20,576 bases of DNA from an uncultured Sutterella sp. (GCA_905192805.1 CAJJMF010000015.1:1-20576); one strand, 5' to 3'. Positions 1-6,211 are shown, counted from the first letter of the stretch. The notes: a model not told the origin generated them from the sequence alone. Program-made: numbers and translations.

Positions 1-60
1 AATAACGCAGGAATCCTGCAATCTTGGCACTATCCGTAATGCCCAAACGAATCAGCGATT

Positions 61-840
61 TTGCTCTTGGTGGGTTTTCTGGGGGCAGCACTGTGGCTTG
101 TGGGTGCAATGCCTGAACGTGTGGCGAACACAACGTGGCACTTTTTCTCCGAACGTTTTGGGGTACTCGACTTAGTGCAGCTGATGCTCTTAGTGGGCAT
201 TACCTACATTATTGGCCCCGATATGTTTAGTCGTACTTTTGCTGCCAAATCGACCGAGGCAGCACGCCGGGCGACGTGGTTGGCGGCGCCTTTGATGGTG
301 CTCTTTTCGGTCGTGATTACGCTACTCGCCTTAAGTAATTTGGAGGCGAAGCAGCCCATTGGCGACTGGTTAGGAAGTGCCTCTGCACTGCCCTTTATCC
401 TGAAGGCGATGTTGGCGCTGGGGCTCATCAGTGCATTGAGTGGCTCGGCCGATACCGTCTTACTCTCCGCTGCAGGCATCATTGAGCGTGACATTCTGGG
501 GGGTAATCGAACTCGTGTGATCCAGTGGCTCGTGTTTGCTATGGGGATCCTGGCCGCCCTTACGGTATTCGTGGAAGGGAACATCATCAAATTGCTCTTA
601 ACGGGGTATGCCTTTTACGTGCCTGGCGTTGCTATGCCCTTATTGGTGTCGCTCTTGTTGCCCGAACGACCCCTGCAGACCAGTGTTTGGCTCGTGGGGG
701 CGTTATTGGGTGGGTTGTGCGGATTGGGTGCCAACTTTTTTGGAGCCAGTTATTTCACACTCATCGGCATGGCGATATCAGCGCTGGGCGCCTTGGCCGC
801 ATGGGTTTTCCCGAAACGCGGTGTGCTGGTGAATAACTAG
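61..840 (+). CDS. Sodium:solute symporter family protein, C-terminal half only (partial or frame-broken)
   Basis: This is the C-terminal part of a sodium/solute symporter (SSS family), an inner-membrane carrier that couples Na+ entry to solute uptake; the substrate cannot be told. The 259 residues hold about seven hydrophobic segments. The loop reading GPDMFSRTFAAKS followed by ARRATW, after a membrane segment, is typical of the family's middle helices. Full members are about 450-550 residues, so roughly half is missing. The TTG at 61 lies inside a membrane segment, has no ribosome binding site, and is only the first possible start after an in-frame TAA at 37-39. The next frame (bases 2-55) encodes LGTIRNAQTNQ, which resembles the residues expected just before, so a one-base frame break near 55 is likely. 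Either this is a pseudogene or the sequence has an error near the window edge. The family call is firm; the gene's integrity is not. Confidence 0.7.
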   Translation: MLLVGFLGAALWLVGAMPERVANTTWHFFSERFGVLDLVQLMLLVGITYIIGPDMFSRTFAAKSTEAARRATWLAAPLMVLFSVVITLLALSNLEAKQPIGDWLGSASALPFILKAMLALGLISALSGSADTVLLSAAGIIERDILGGNRTRVIQWLVFAMGILAALTVFVEGNIIKLLLTGYAFYVPGVAMPLLVSLLLPERPLQTSVWLVGALLGGLCGLGANFFGASYFTLIGMAISALGALAAWVFPKRGVLVNN

Positions 841-876
841 CTCTACCCTGTCACAAGAACTATCCCGTGTGGAAGC

Positions 877-906
877 TTGAAATAACGACCTGAGGTTTGC
901 TAAAGT
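877..906 (+). promoter_or_regulatory. Candidate sigma-70 promoter for etfBA
   Basis: A TTGAAA -35 box (877-882) is followed after 18 bases by TAAAGT (901-906), with TG at 898-899 giving an extended -10. It is the best promoter-like pair between the symporter stop and etfB. A start near 913 would give a leader of about 170 bases. It was found by eye only. Confidence 0.4.
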
Positions 907-919
907 TCAGGGCAAACCT
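893..919. promoter_or_regulatory. Perfect inverted repeat overlapping the etfBA promoter (possible operator)
   Basis: AGGTTTGC (893-900) and GCAAACCT (912-919) are perfect 8-base arms around an 11-base spacer. The repeat covers the proposed -10 box and start point, where a repressor would block transcription. No T-run follows, so it does not look like a terminator. The binding protein is unknown. Confidence 0.4.
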
Positions 920-1010
920 TATTCGCGTGGAATTGTGCATGACCGCTGGGTCAATGACAATCAGGGGCCCTGTTTTGCAGTGTGGCCGGCATGCGAATTG
1001 TGATCAATCT

Positions 1011-1044
1011 GCGTCCCTGAAACCAGAAAGAGTATCGGGGACGC
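1011..1044 (+). other. Leader hairpin before etfB
   Basis: GCGTCCC (1011-1017) pairs perfectly with GGGACGC (1038-1044) around a 20-base loop. It lies two bases before the terminator-like hairpin and forms part of a chain of possible stems in this leader. Another is TGACC (940-944) with GGTCA (949-953), supported by TTGT (934-937) with ACAA (957-960). I could not match the region to any riboswitch class I know. Confidence 0.35.
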
Positions 1045-1046
1045 TA

Positions 1047-1068
1047 AGCGCGTATATCGCGCTTTTTT
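1047..1068 (+). terminator. Intrinsic terminator-like hairpin immediately upstream of etfB
   Basis: AGCGCG (1047-1052) pairs with CGCGCT (1058-1063) around TATAT and runs into six T (1063-1068), the standard intrinsic terminator form. It ends only 15 bases before the etfB ATG, so any etfBA transcript started upstream must pass through it. It could simply end symporter transcription if etfBA had another promoter, but 15 bases leave no room for one. Transcription attenuation is therefore an attractive reading. Confidence 0.55.
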
Positions 1069-1083
1069 GTGAGAAATGAAACG

Positions 1084-1833
1084 ATGAAGATTTTGGTTGC
1101 TGTCAAGCGTGTGGTAGACGCCAAGATTAAAGTGCGTCCGCTCCCTGATGGATCGGGCGTGGATACTAAACTCGCGAAAATGGCGTTAAACCCCTTCGAT
1201 GAAATTGCTGTGGAAGCAGCAGTGCGACTGAAGGAAGCGGGCAAAGTGGACGAAGTGGTTGCGGTTACGGTCGGACCACAAAAGGCGGTGGATCAGCTTC
1301 GTGTGGCGATGGCCATTGGAGCCGACCGTGGTATCCATGTGCTCACGGATGAGGACTTAGAACCGCTCGCTGTGGCCAAAGTCTTGAAGCACTTTGTGGA
1401 GCGTGAACAACCGCAACTGTGCCTCTTAGGCAAACAAGCGATTGACGATGACTCCAATCAAGTTGGTCAGATGCTCTCGGCCTTAATCCAATCCCCCGTA
1501 GCGCCGGCAGCCAATCAAATCGATGTGGTGGACGGGCGTTGGCTCGTGACGCGTGAAACCGAAGGGGGTACGCAAACGGTGTCGCTTGCTATGCCTGCGG
1601 TTGTCACGGCCGATTTACGCTTGGCTCAACCCCGTTATGTAACGTTGCCCGCTATGGGTAAAGCCCGTAAGAAACCTGTTGAAGAGGTGGCACTGGATTC
1701 CTTAGGGATTGCAACCGCTCGCCGTGTTCGTACGGTCTCGGTTTCGCTTCCGGCGGAAAAAGCGGCGGGTGTCATGGTGAGTTCGGTCGATGAACTCTTG
1801 GATAAATTAAAGAACGAAGCGCATGTGCTCTAA
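1084..1833 (+). CDS. etfB: Electron transfer flavoprotein subunit beta
   Basis: This is the beta subunit of the soluble FAD/AMP electron transfer flavoprotein. The heterodimer takes electrons from acyl-CoA and related dehydrogenases and hands them to ETF:quinone oxidoreductase. The 249 residues match the usual family length and begin MKILVAVKRVVD. The AMP-binding stretch GKQAIDDDSNQVG is at about residues 116-128. The ETF-beta signature, VTADLRL then PRYVTLP then KARKKP, is at about 174-198. I chose ATG 1084 rather than GTG 1069 because the conserved N-terminus starts there; the ribosome binding site is weak. The gene is followed after 12 bases by etfA, in the usual order and clearly one operon. 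A terminator-like hairpin just upstream suggests expression may be controlled by attenuation. The identification is secure. Confidence 0.97.
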   Translation: MKILVAVKRVVDAKIKVRPLPDGSGVDTKLAKMALNPFDEIAVEAAVRLKEAGKVDEVVAVTVGPQKAVDQLRVAMAIGADRGIHVLTDEDLEPLAVAKVLKHFVEREQPQLCLLGKQAIDDDSNQVGQMLSALIQSPVAPAANQIDVVDGRWLVTRETEGGTQTVSLAMPAVVTADLRLAQPRYVTLPAMGKARKKPVEEVALDSLGIATARRVRTVSVSLPAEKAAGVMVSSVDELLDKLKNEAHVL

Positions 1834-1845
1834 GAGGAAACCACG

Positions 1846-2778
1846 ATGACTGCTCTACTGATTGCTGATCACGACAATATTTCACTTAAGCCCTCGACGG
1901 CTCAAGCTGTGAGCGCTGCGTTGCAAATGACTGACACGGTCGACGTGTTGGTAGCAGGCAATGGGTGCGAACAGATTGCCCACGAAGCCGCCAAAATTAC
2001 TGGGGTCCGCACGGTCTATTTGGTGGAACATCCGCAGTTAGCACATGAATCCCCTGAAGTGCTGGCCGATGTGGTGGCTAAGGAATGCGATGGGTATAGT
2101 CATGTGCTCTTTGTGGGGAACTTAGTCGGTAAGGCGGCAATGCCACGTCTGGCTGCGCTCAAAGACATTTCGCCTGTTTCCGAAATTCTTGCCGTAAAAG
2201 GACCAAAGACATTTGTACGTGGCATTTATGCCGGATCCTTATTGGCAACGGTTGAAGTCGATGAACCGGTCGTGATTGCCACGATTCGTACGACCGCCTT
2301 TGAACCGAGTCCCATGGGCGGCTCGGCCACGGTCGAAGAACTGATGACGACCGCTCCCTTTGAGGGGTCGCGTTTTGTGAGCTTCAACGAAACCAAATCC
2401 GATCGTCCCGAATTGGTGTCAGCCAAATTAGTGGTGGCTGGCGGGGCAGGGCTCTACGATGAAGCCGGTTTCAAAGCGCTTGAAACGTTTGCCGATAGTG
2501 TGGGCGCTGCCATTGGGGCGACCCGCAACGCGGTCGATATGGGATTGTGTCCTAACGATTGGCAGATTGGCCAGACCGGTAAGATGATTGCGCCACAGCT
2601 CTATTTTGCCTTTGGCATTTCAGGAGCGATGCAGCACACGGCCGGTATCAAAGATGCCAAGGTGGTGGTCGCTATTAACAACGATCCCGAAGCGCCCATT
2701 TTTGAAGTAGCCGATTATGGGCTCGTAGCCGATGCCTTAACGGCCATGCGTGAATTGCAGGCCAAGATGGCCAAATAA
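1846..2778 (+). CDS. etfA: Electron transfer flavoprotein subunit alpha
   Basis: This alpha subunit binds the redox-active FAD of the electron transfer flavoprotein and partners the etfB product encoded just upstream. It has 310 residues, normal for the family. The C-terminal FAD domain is intact: GQTGKMIAPQLYFAFGISGA begins near residue 242, then MQH and a VVAINNDPEAPIFEVADYG segment, which together match the ETF-alpha signature. The ATG at 1846 follows a good ribosome binding site (GAGGAAA, about 1835-1841). The 12-base gap after etfB indicates co-translation in one operon. No acyl-CoA dehydrogenase or ETF-quinone oxidoreductase gene lies in the window, so the electron donor cannot be inferred from neighbours. 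Confidence 0.97.
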   Translation: MTALLIADHDNISLKPSTAQAVSAALQMTDTVDVLVAGNGCEQIAHEAAKITGVRTVYLVEHPQLAHESPEVLADVVAKECDGYSHVLFVGNLVGKAAMPRLAALKDISPVSEILAVKGPKTFVRGIYAGSLLATVEVDEPVVIATIRTTAFEPSPMGGSATVEELMTTAPFEGSRFVSFNETKSDRPELVSAKLVVAGGAGLYDEAGFKALETFADSVGAAIGATRNAVDMGLCPNDWQIGQTGKMIAPQLYFAFGISGAMQHTAGIKDAKVVVAINNDPEAPIFEVADYGLVADALTAMRELQAKMAK

Positions 2779-2791
2779 GCAAGAAATCCCG

Positions 2792-2818
2792 CTTGAGACG
2801 ATTCGAAGTCGTCTCAAG
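2792..2818. repeat. Strong hairpin in the etfA-rpsP gap
   Basis: CTTGAGACGA (2792-2801) and TCGTCTCAAG (2809-2818) form a perfect 10-base stem around TTCGAAG. It begins 13 bases after the etfA stop. There is no following T-run, so it is not a classic intrinsic terminator. It may protect the etfBA mRNA 3' end, act with another termination factor, or be a protein site. Confidence 0.5.
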
Positions 2819-2842
2819 TGACGATTCTTCAAGGCTTTAGAC

Positions 2843-2871
2843 TTGCATTCGTCCAGAAGATTGACTAAAAT
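2843..2871 (+). promoter_or_regulatory. Sigma-70 promoter for rpsP
   Basis: TTGCAT (2843-2848), a 17-base spacer and TAAAAT (2866-2871) make one of the best promoter matches in the window. Transcription would start near 2878 and give a leader of about 83 bases. A small hairpin, tccct-gaa-aggga with flanking TGG/CCA (about 2896-2915), lies in that leader. The promoter lets rpsP be expressed apart from etfBA and from the rimM operon. Confidence 0.65.
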
Positions 2872-2960
2872 TCTTCACTTTCCGTCAAGGTGACTTGGTC
2901 CCTGAAAGGGATCCAGTAAATCCTTGTGTTTTATTCAACCGAAGTTCTAGAGGTAGACTC

Positions 2961-3206
2961 ATGGTTATTATTCGTCTCGCTCGTGGTGGCTCCAAGAAGC
3001 GCCCCTTCTATAGCATCAATGTTTGTGACTCCCGCGCTCGCCGCGATGGTCGTTTTATCGAACGCATCGGTTACTACAACCCGATGGCCGCTGGTCAGGC
3101 TGTGAGCTTGAGCGTCAACAATGAACGCTTGGCTTACTGGCAGAGCCAGGGTGCTCAGCTCTCTGACACCGTTGCTCGCCTCGTGAAGTCCCAGAAGGTT
3201 GCCTAA
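2961..3206 (+). CDS. rpsP: 30S ribosomal protein S16
   Basis: S16 is a small ribosomal subunit protein that helps 16S rRNA fold during 30S assembly. The 81-residue product has the family's usual length. It begins MVIIRLARGGSKKRPFYSI, then CDSRARRDGRFIERIGYYNP, the conserved S16 core. I chose ATG 2961 because homologues start at this motif and AGAGGT lies just upstream (about 2949-2954). An upstream GTG at 2895 would only translate leader sequence. In most proteobacteria rpsP heads the operon rpsP-rimM-trmD-rplS; here it stands alone on the plus strand with its own promoter and converges on the other three genes. A long structured non-coding segment follows its stop codon. Confidence 0.98.
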   Translation: MVIIRLARGGSKKRPFYSINVCDSRARRDGRFIERIGYYNPMAAGQAVSLSVNNERLAYWQSQGAQLSDTVARLVKSQKVA

Positions 3207-3211
3207 TTTAG

Positions 3212-3280
3212 GTTCCCCTCGAAGCGATTAATGCGATAAAACCCAACGTGTTTTATCCGACCCTGGCACGATAGGGGGAC
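3212..3280 (+). ncRNA. Structured segment A in the rpsP 3' region (unknown RNA)
   Basis: GTTCCCCT (3212-3219) can pair with AGGGGGAC (3273-3280), one pair being G-T. This encloses a second, perfect hairpin: GATAAAAC (3235-3242) with GTTTTATC (3250-3257). The module begins six bases after the rpsP stop. No T-run follows at 3281. I see no protein-coding sense in it and recognise no known RNA family. It may be part of the rpsP 3' untranslated region. The strand is assumed to be that of rpsP. Confidence 0.35.
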
Positions 3281-3297
3281 AATTCATCGTGTGAAAC

Positions 3298-3438
3298 AAC
3301 CCCGCTCAGTACTCTAAGCGCGGACTTATTAAGAAACGGACGTGCCTCTCGTGTCCAGCACATCGGTTCCTTTCTTAAAGAAGAAGTTCGGTATCTACAC
3401 TTAGAAGGAAGGCGGGGTTATTTTTATCCGCGTTTTTT
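3298..3438 (+). ncRNA. Structured segment B: rod-like RNA candidate ending in T-runs
   Basis: Three nested perfect stems are visible: AACCCCGC (3298-3305) with GCGGGGTT (3412-3419), TCTAAG (3313-3318) with CTTAGA (3400-3405), and TTAAGAAA (3329-3336) with TTTCTTAA (3371-3378). An apical stem pairs GGAC (3338-3341) with GTCC (3353-3356). The outer stem is followed by ATTTTT (3420-3425), and a T6 lies at 3433-3438, which favours the plus strand and intrinsic termination. This long rod with internal loops is more than a simple terminator. It could be a processed 3'-UTR small RNA or an independent RNA. Its shape recalls 6S RNA, but it is shorter and I see no 6S sequence signature. I found no convincing promoter of its own. 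Confidence 0.45.
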
Positions 3439-3443
3439 GTTAG

Positions 3444-4163
3444 CTAAGACGAAAAGACCACGCGCAACGAGCGTGCACTCGCACTTTCAATACGGTACTC
3501 GATCGGTTGATTGTTGTACGTGACCCCTTTACGATAGAGCTTAAAGAGTGGGGCCCCGATAGCAAGCCCTGTTTTAGTCGAAAGCTCTTCATCCACACGA
3601 TCCTGAATCAAGTAATCACGCACCTGCGTAATCACGATACCGGTCGACTCTTCGAGGATTTGGTAAAGGCTTCGGTTACTGACCTCAAAGAGCGCTGGCG
3701 TGAGCCCAGTGATAACCCGAGCGTCGAGGTAGACCTGATCGAGTCCACAGCATAGCGGATCCCGTTCGTTGCAGAGTACCCGTTCAATATATAAAACAGG
3801 ACTATTCACAGCAATATCGAGCGCTTGAGCCACCACGGGAGAGGCGGGTTGCGTTTCAAAGCAAATGGGCCGTGGTTTCCAATGGATGATTTGTCCATCG
3901 AGGGTCATAAAGCGCTGAAAGCGATTCCAATAGGGCCCTTTGTTATAGGACCTCACAAAGGTTCCTGAGCCCTGAACAGCCATTAGAATCTCATCGTCAA
4001 TCAGTTTTTCGATCGCTTTACGCACGGTCCCTACGCTGACTCCAAAGAGTTGTGCGAGCTTCACTTCACTCGGTATGGCTCGGTCTTTTGACCAGTCACC
4101 TTGGGCAATACGTTGCTCGATGGAGCGAGCGATCTGAAGGTAGAGCGGGAAACGCGTCGTCAT
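3444..4163 (-). CDS. GntR-family transcriptional regulator, HutC/UTRA subfamily
   Basis: This is a DNA-binding regulator with an N-terminal GntR winged helix-turn-helix (about residues 5-70). The core reads IPSEVKLAQLFGVSVGTVR, followed by a wing ending QGSGTFV. A C-terminal UTRA ligand-binding domain (about 92-232) ends with QPIEYRIESASARSLR. In this subfamily (HutC, PhnF, NagR, TreR) the UTRA domain binds a small metabolite and releases DNA. The length, 239 residues, is typical. The start at 4163 fits the family, but no clear ribosome binding site precedes it. A strong terminator separates it from rplS, so it is probably its own unit. The neighbours on both sides are ribosomal genes and give no clue to its target. 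A short odd palindrome, GAACCGTTC (4190-4198), lies in its upstream region and could be autoregulatory. Confidence 0.9.
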   Translation of the reverse strand: MTTRFPLYLQIARSIEQRIAQGDWSKDRAIPSEVKLAQLFGVSVGTVRKAIEKLIDDEILMAVQGSGTFVRSYNKGPYWNRFQRFMTLDGQIIHWKPRPICFETQPASPVVAQALDIAVNSPVLYIERVLCNERDPLCCGLDQVYLDARVITGLTPALFEVSNRSLYQILEESTGIVITQVRDYLIQDRVDEELSTKTGLAIGAPLFKLYRKGVTYNNQPIEYRIESASARSLRVVFSS

Positions 4164-4228
4164 GGCAAATGGGCGAGAAAAGGTGAAACGAACCGTTCAA
4201 GTCTAACCGAGTACGGAAGTGTCTGGGC

Positions 4229-4268
4229 AAAAAAAGAACCGCTCAATGTCAAGCACTGAGCGGTTCTT
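4229..4268 (-). terminator. Intrinsic terminator of the rimM-trmD-rplS operon
   Basis: AAGAACCGCTCA (4234-4245) and TGAGCGGTTCTT (4257-4268) form a perfect 12-base stem around an 11-base loop. A run of seven A on the plus strand (4229-4235) gives a U-run on the minus-strand transcript. It lies about 31 bases after the rplS stop and insulates the GntR gene. Confidence 0.93.
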
Positions 4269-4299
4269 CTGGATCGGATCAGTTCGATCGAACCAAAGA

Positions 4300-4668
4300 T
4301 TAGTTCTTACGAACGAGGCGTTCCTTAATACGGGCAGCCTTACCAGAGCGATCACGCAAGTAGTAGAGCTTGGAACGGCACACATCACCGTGACGCTTCA
4401 CTTCGATCGAAGCGATCGTCGGGGAATAGAGCTGGAACGTACGTTCCACGCCTTCGCCGCTCGAAATCTTGCGGACGATGAACGAGGAGTTGAGACCACG
4501 ATTACGACGAGCGATGACCACGCCTTCGAAGGCCTGGACGCGCTTACGGGAACCTTCAACCACGTTGACGTTCACGACAACCGTGTCACCAGCGCGGAAT
4601 TCGGGGATGGTCTTGTTGGCCGTCATGCGGGCCATTTCTTCCTGTTCGAGAATCTCGATAAGATTCAT
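4300..4668 (-). CDS. rplS: 50S ribosomal protein L19
   Basis: L19 sits at the interface of the 30S and 50S subunits. The 122-residue product shows the family core: IPEFRAGDTVVVNVNVVEGS, then VQAFEGVVIARRNRG, then the C-terminal YLRDRSGKAARIKERL. I start at ATG 4668 (MNLIEILEQEEM) because GGAG lies at the right distance upstream on the minus strand. An in-frame ATG further upstream would add eight unconserved residues. It is the last gene of rimM-trmD-rplS, 88 bases after trmD. That gap contains a small hairpin, GAGTC/GACTC (4708-4721), and the gene is followed by a textbook terminator. Unlike the usual operon, rpsP is not at its head. Confidence 0.98.
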   Translation of the reverse strand: MNLIEILEQEEMARMTANKTIPEFRAGDTVVVNVNVVEGSRKRVQAFEGVVIARRNRGLNSSFIVRKISSGEGVERTFQLYSPTIASIEVKRHGDVCRSKLYYLRDRSGKAARIKERLVRKN

Positions 4669-4756
4669 TTTTTTCTCCGTAACCATCATCATGCGGTCTA
4701 ATATTGAGAGTCCGTAGACTCACCGCCGAGAGGATGGAAAGTTTTAAAGTTAAATG

Positions 4757-5506
4757 TTAATCCTTCGGAATCCAACCGGCTTTTTTAAGCCAAGCATAGT
4801 CGGCTTTGCTGAGCAGACCCGAAGAATGGGCCATATTAATCAAATCGGGGCGATTTTGCAAGGTAAAACGCAAACTTTCCTCACGTGTCCATTGGGCGAT
4901 GTGAGCATGATGCCCTGAGAGCAATACTTCAGGTACAGCCATACCGCGCCAAACCTCGGGGCGCGTATAGTGGGGAGCGTCGAGTAACCCGGTTTTAAAG
5001 CTCTCATCTTCGTAGGAGAGGGTTTTAATGGCCCCAGGCAGTTGGCGAACAATGGCATCCATGAGCGCACAAGCTGGGATTTCCCCTCCTGAGAGCACAA
5101 AGTCCCCAAGACTCACCACCTCATCGACATGTGTTTGTAGGAATCGTTCATCAATGCCTTCATAGCGCCCACAGAGAAGCACCATATCGTCTTGACGGGC
5201 GACCCACTCACGTACCATCGCGTCATTGAGCACTTTACCGTTGGGCGCGAAGCTCACGACTTTACCTTGATTACCTGAACGACGGATGGCTTCGAGCGTT
5301 TTGGCCAGTGGCTCGGCCATCATCACCATGCCAGGACCTCCCCCGAAGGGACGGTCATCAACGGTGCGATGGGCGTCCTCAGTCACCATGCGTGGATTCC
5401 AAGTGTGGCACTCCCAAAGGCCGCGCTTTTTCGCACGTGCCGTAATACCACAGTCCGTGACGCTCGCAATGATTTCGGGGAAAAGGGTAATGACATCAAA
5501 TCGCAT
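4757..5506 (-). CDS. trmD: tRNA (guanine-37-N1)-methyltransferase
   Basis: TrmD uses S-adenosylmethionine to methylate G37 next to the anticodon in tRNAs for Leu, Pro and Arg, preventing frameshifts. The 249 residues have the SPOUT knot and dimer motifs: PFGGGPGM (53-60), LCGRYEGIDERF (111-122), SLGDFVLSGGE (132-142) and GLLDAPHYTRPEVWRG (173-188). The start at 5506 (MRFDVITLFPEI) is the conserved one. It follows rimM by 12 bases, so the two are co-transcribed. One oddity: the E. coli catalytic Asp169 sits in EDSF, whereas here the aligned stretch reads EDESF, with Glu168 directly before Ser. Asp167 is one place earlier. This may be a tolerated variant. Confidence 0.97.
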   Translation of the reverse strand: MRFDVITLFPEIIASVTDCGITARAKKRGLWECHTWNPRMVTEDAHRTVDDRPFGGGPGMVMMAEPLAKTLEAIRRSGNQGKVVSFAPNGKVLNDAMVREWVARQDDMVLLCGRYEGIDERFLQTHVDEVVSLGDFVLSGGEIPACALMDAIVRQLPGAIKTLSYEDESFKTGLLDAPHYTRPEVWRGMAVPEVLLSGHHAHIAQWTREESLRFTLQNRPDLINMAHSSGLLSKADYAWLKKAGWIPKD

Positions 5507-5518
5507 TATGAGGCTCGC

Positions 5519-6043
5519 TTATCGCCATTCGGGATCCCAGTCCACGGTAACCGTGTGGGGATCACTGTCGGTATCAATGCTGATCAAGTACACATCCTTG
5601 ACAATCGGAATCATGAATTGGGCTTTTTTCCCATCTGCTTTACTGTATTCGACTTCAAAGAGATCTTGTACGCCATTAGAACTCACTCGGACAATATGCC
5701 CTAAGAGCGTACCCGCACGGTTCACCACCTGTGCCCCAATCAGATCCACCGCATAAACTTCATCTTTACCGGCATCGGGGAAGTCCTCGCGATGAACATA
5801 GATCGTGCCACGAAACGTTTCGGCGACTTCCTTATTGTCGCAACCTTGCCATTTAGCAATCAGACCATTGCCATGAGGGCGAACGGCTTCAATGGTAAGT
5901 TCGCGTGCTTCGCCAGCTAATGGCACTAAGACCCAACGGCGCACTTTTCGGAGCACGTCTCCCGAAGAGACTAACTGAATGCGTACCCAACCGCGAAAGC
6001 CATAGGCTCCCGCCGTGCGCCCCAGTTCGACCAATTCATCCAT
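5519..6043 (-). CDS. rimM: Ribosome maturation factor RimM
   Basis: RimM binds S19 and helps the 30S head mature; loss slows 16S processing. The product begins MDELVELGRTAGAYGFRGWV, the conserved N-terminal RimM barrel. It ends with a PRC-barrel domain: VYAVDLIGAQVVNRAGTLLG, then an IPIVKDVYL segment and a DWDPEW tail. I chose ATG 6043 because AAAGGA precedes it and homologues begin there. An in-frame ATG at 6109 would add 22 unconserved residues. This gives 174 residues, normal for the family. It now heads the rimM-trmD-rplS unit. The likely promoter region is 6044-6177, where I see only a weak pair on the minus strand (TTGTGT, then TAACCT after 18 bases) and an imperfect palindrome, TGTGT/ACACA, around 6130-6148. 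Confidence 0.96.
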   Translation of the reverse strand: MDELVELGRTAGAYGFRGWVRIQLVSSGDVLRKVRRWVLVPLAGEARELTIEAVRPHGNGLIAKWQGCDNKEVAETFRGTIYVHREDFPDAGKDEVYAVDLIGAQVVNRAGTLLGHIVRVSSNGVQDLFEVEYSKADGKKAQFMIPIVKDVYLISIDTDSDPHTVTVDWDPEWR

Positions 6044-6177
6044 GCCTAAATCCTTTAAAACAAAAACGATGGCGTTGAATCGGGACTTGTCGGCATGCCC
6101 CGAGGCCATCGGTGGGTGTAGGTTAACGTGTGTCCTCGATGATACACAAGAACGAGGGAAGTCGGCGACTGGAGACG

Positions 6178-6211
6178 AAAAAAACGGAGTCTGCTTTCTT
6201 GGCAGACTCCG
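6178..6211 (-). terminator. Intrinsic terminator after the DcuC-like carrier gene
   Basis: CGGAGTCTGC (6185-6194) and GCAGACTCCG (6202-6211) form a perfect 10-base stem with a 7-base loop. Seven A on the plus strand (6178-6184) make a U-run in minus-strand RNA. It closes the peptidase/carrier operon and separates it from rimM. Confidence 0.93.

Noticed and set aside
204..590. A 128-codon minus-strand open frame inside the symporter gene
   Set aside because: It lies opposite a clear membrane-protein frame and its translation has no domain pattern; it is a shadow.
897..1079. A 60-codon open frame in the etfB leader that could be a leader peptide
   Set aside because: It starts with TTG, has no ribosome binding site, shows no regulatory codon run and covers the hairpin chain.
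3264..3280. TGGCACG resembling the -24 half of a sigma-54 promoter
   Set aside because: The bases after the four-base gap are GGGGA, not a TTGC-type -12 element, and the site lies inside a strong stem.
3379..3417. A GAAGGAAGG motif suggesting signal recognition particle RNA
   Set aside because: Only this short purine motif matches; the surrounding stem and the tetraloop expected for 4.5S RNA are absent.
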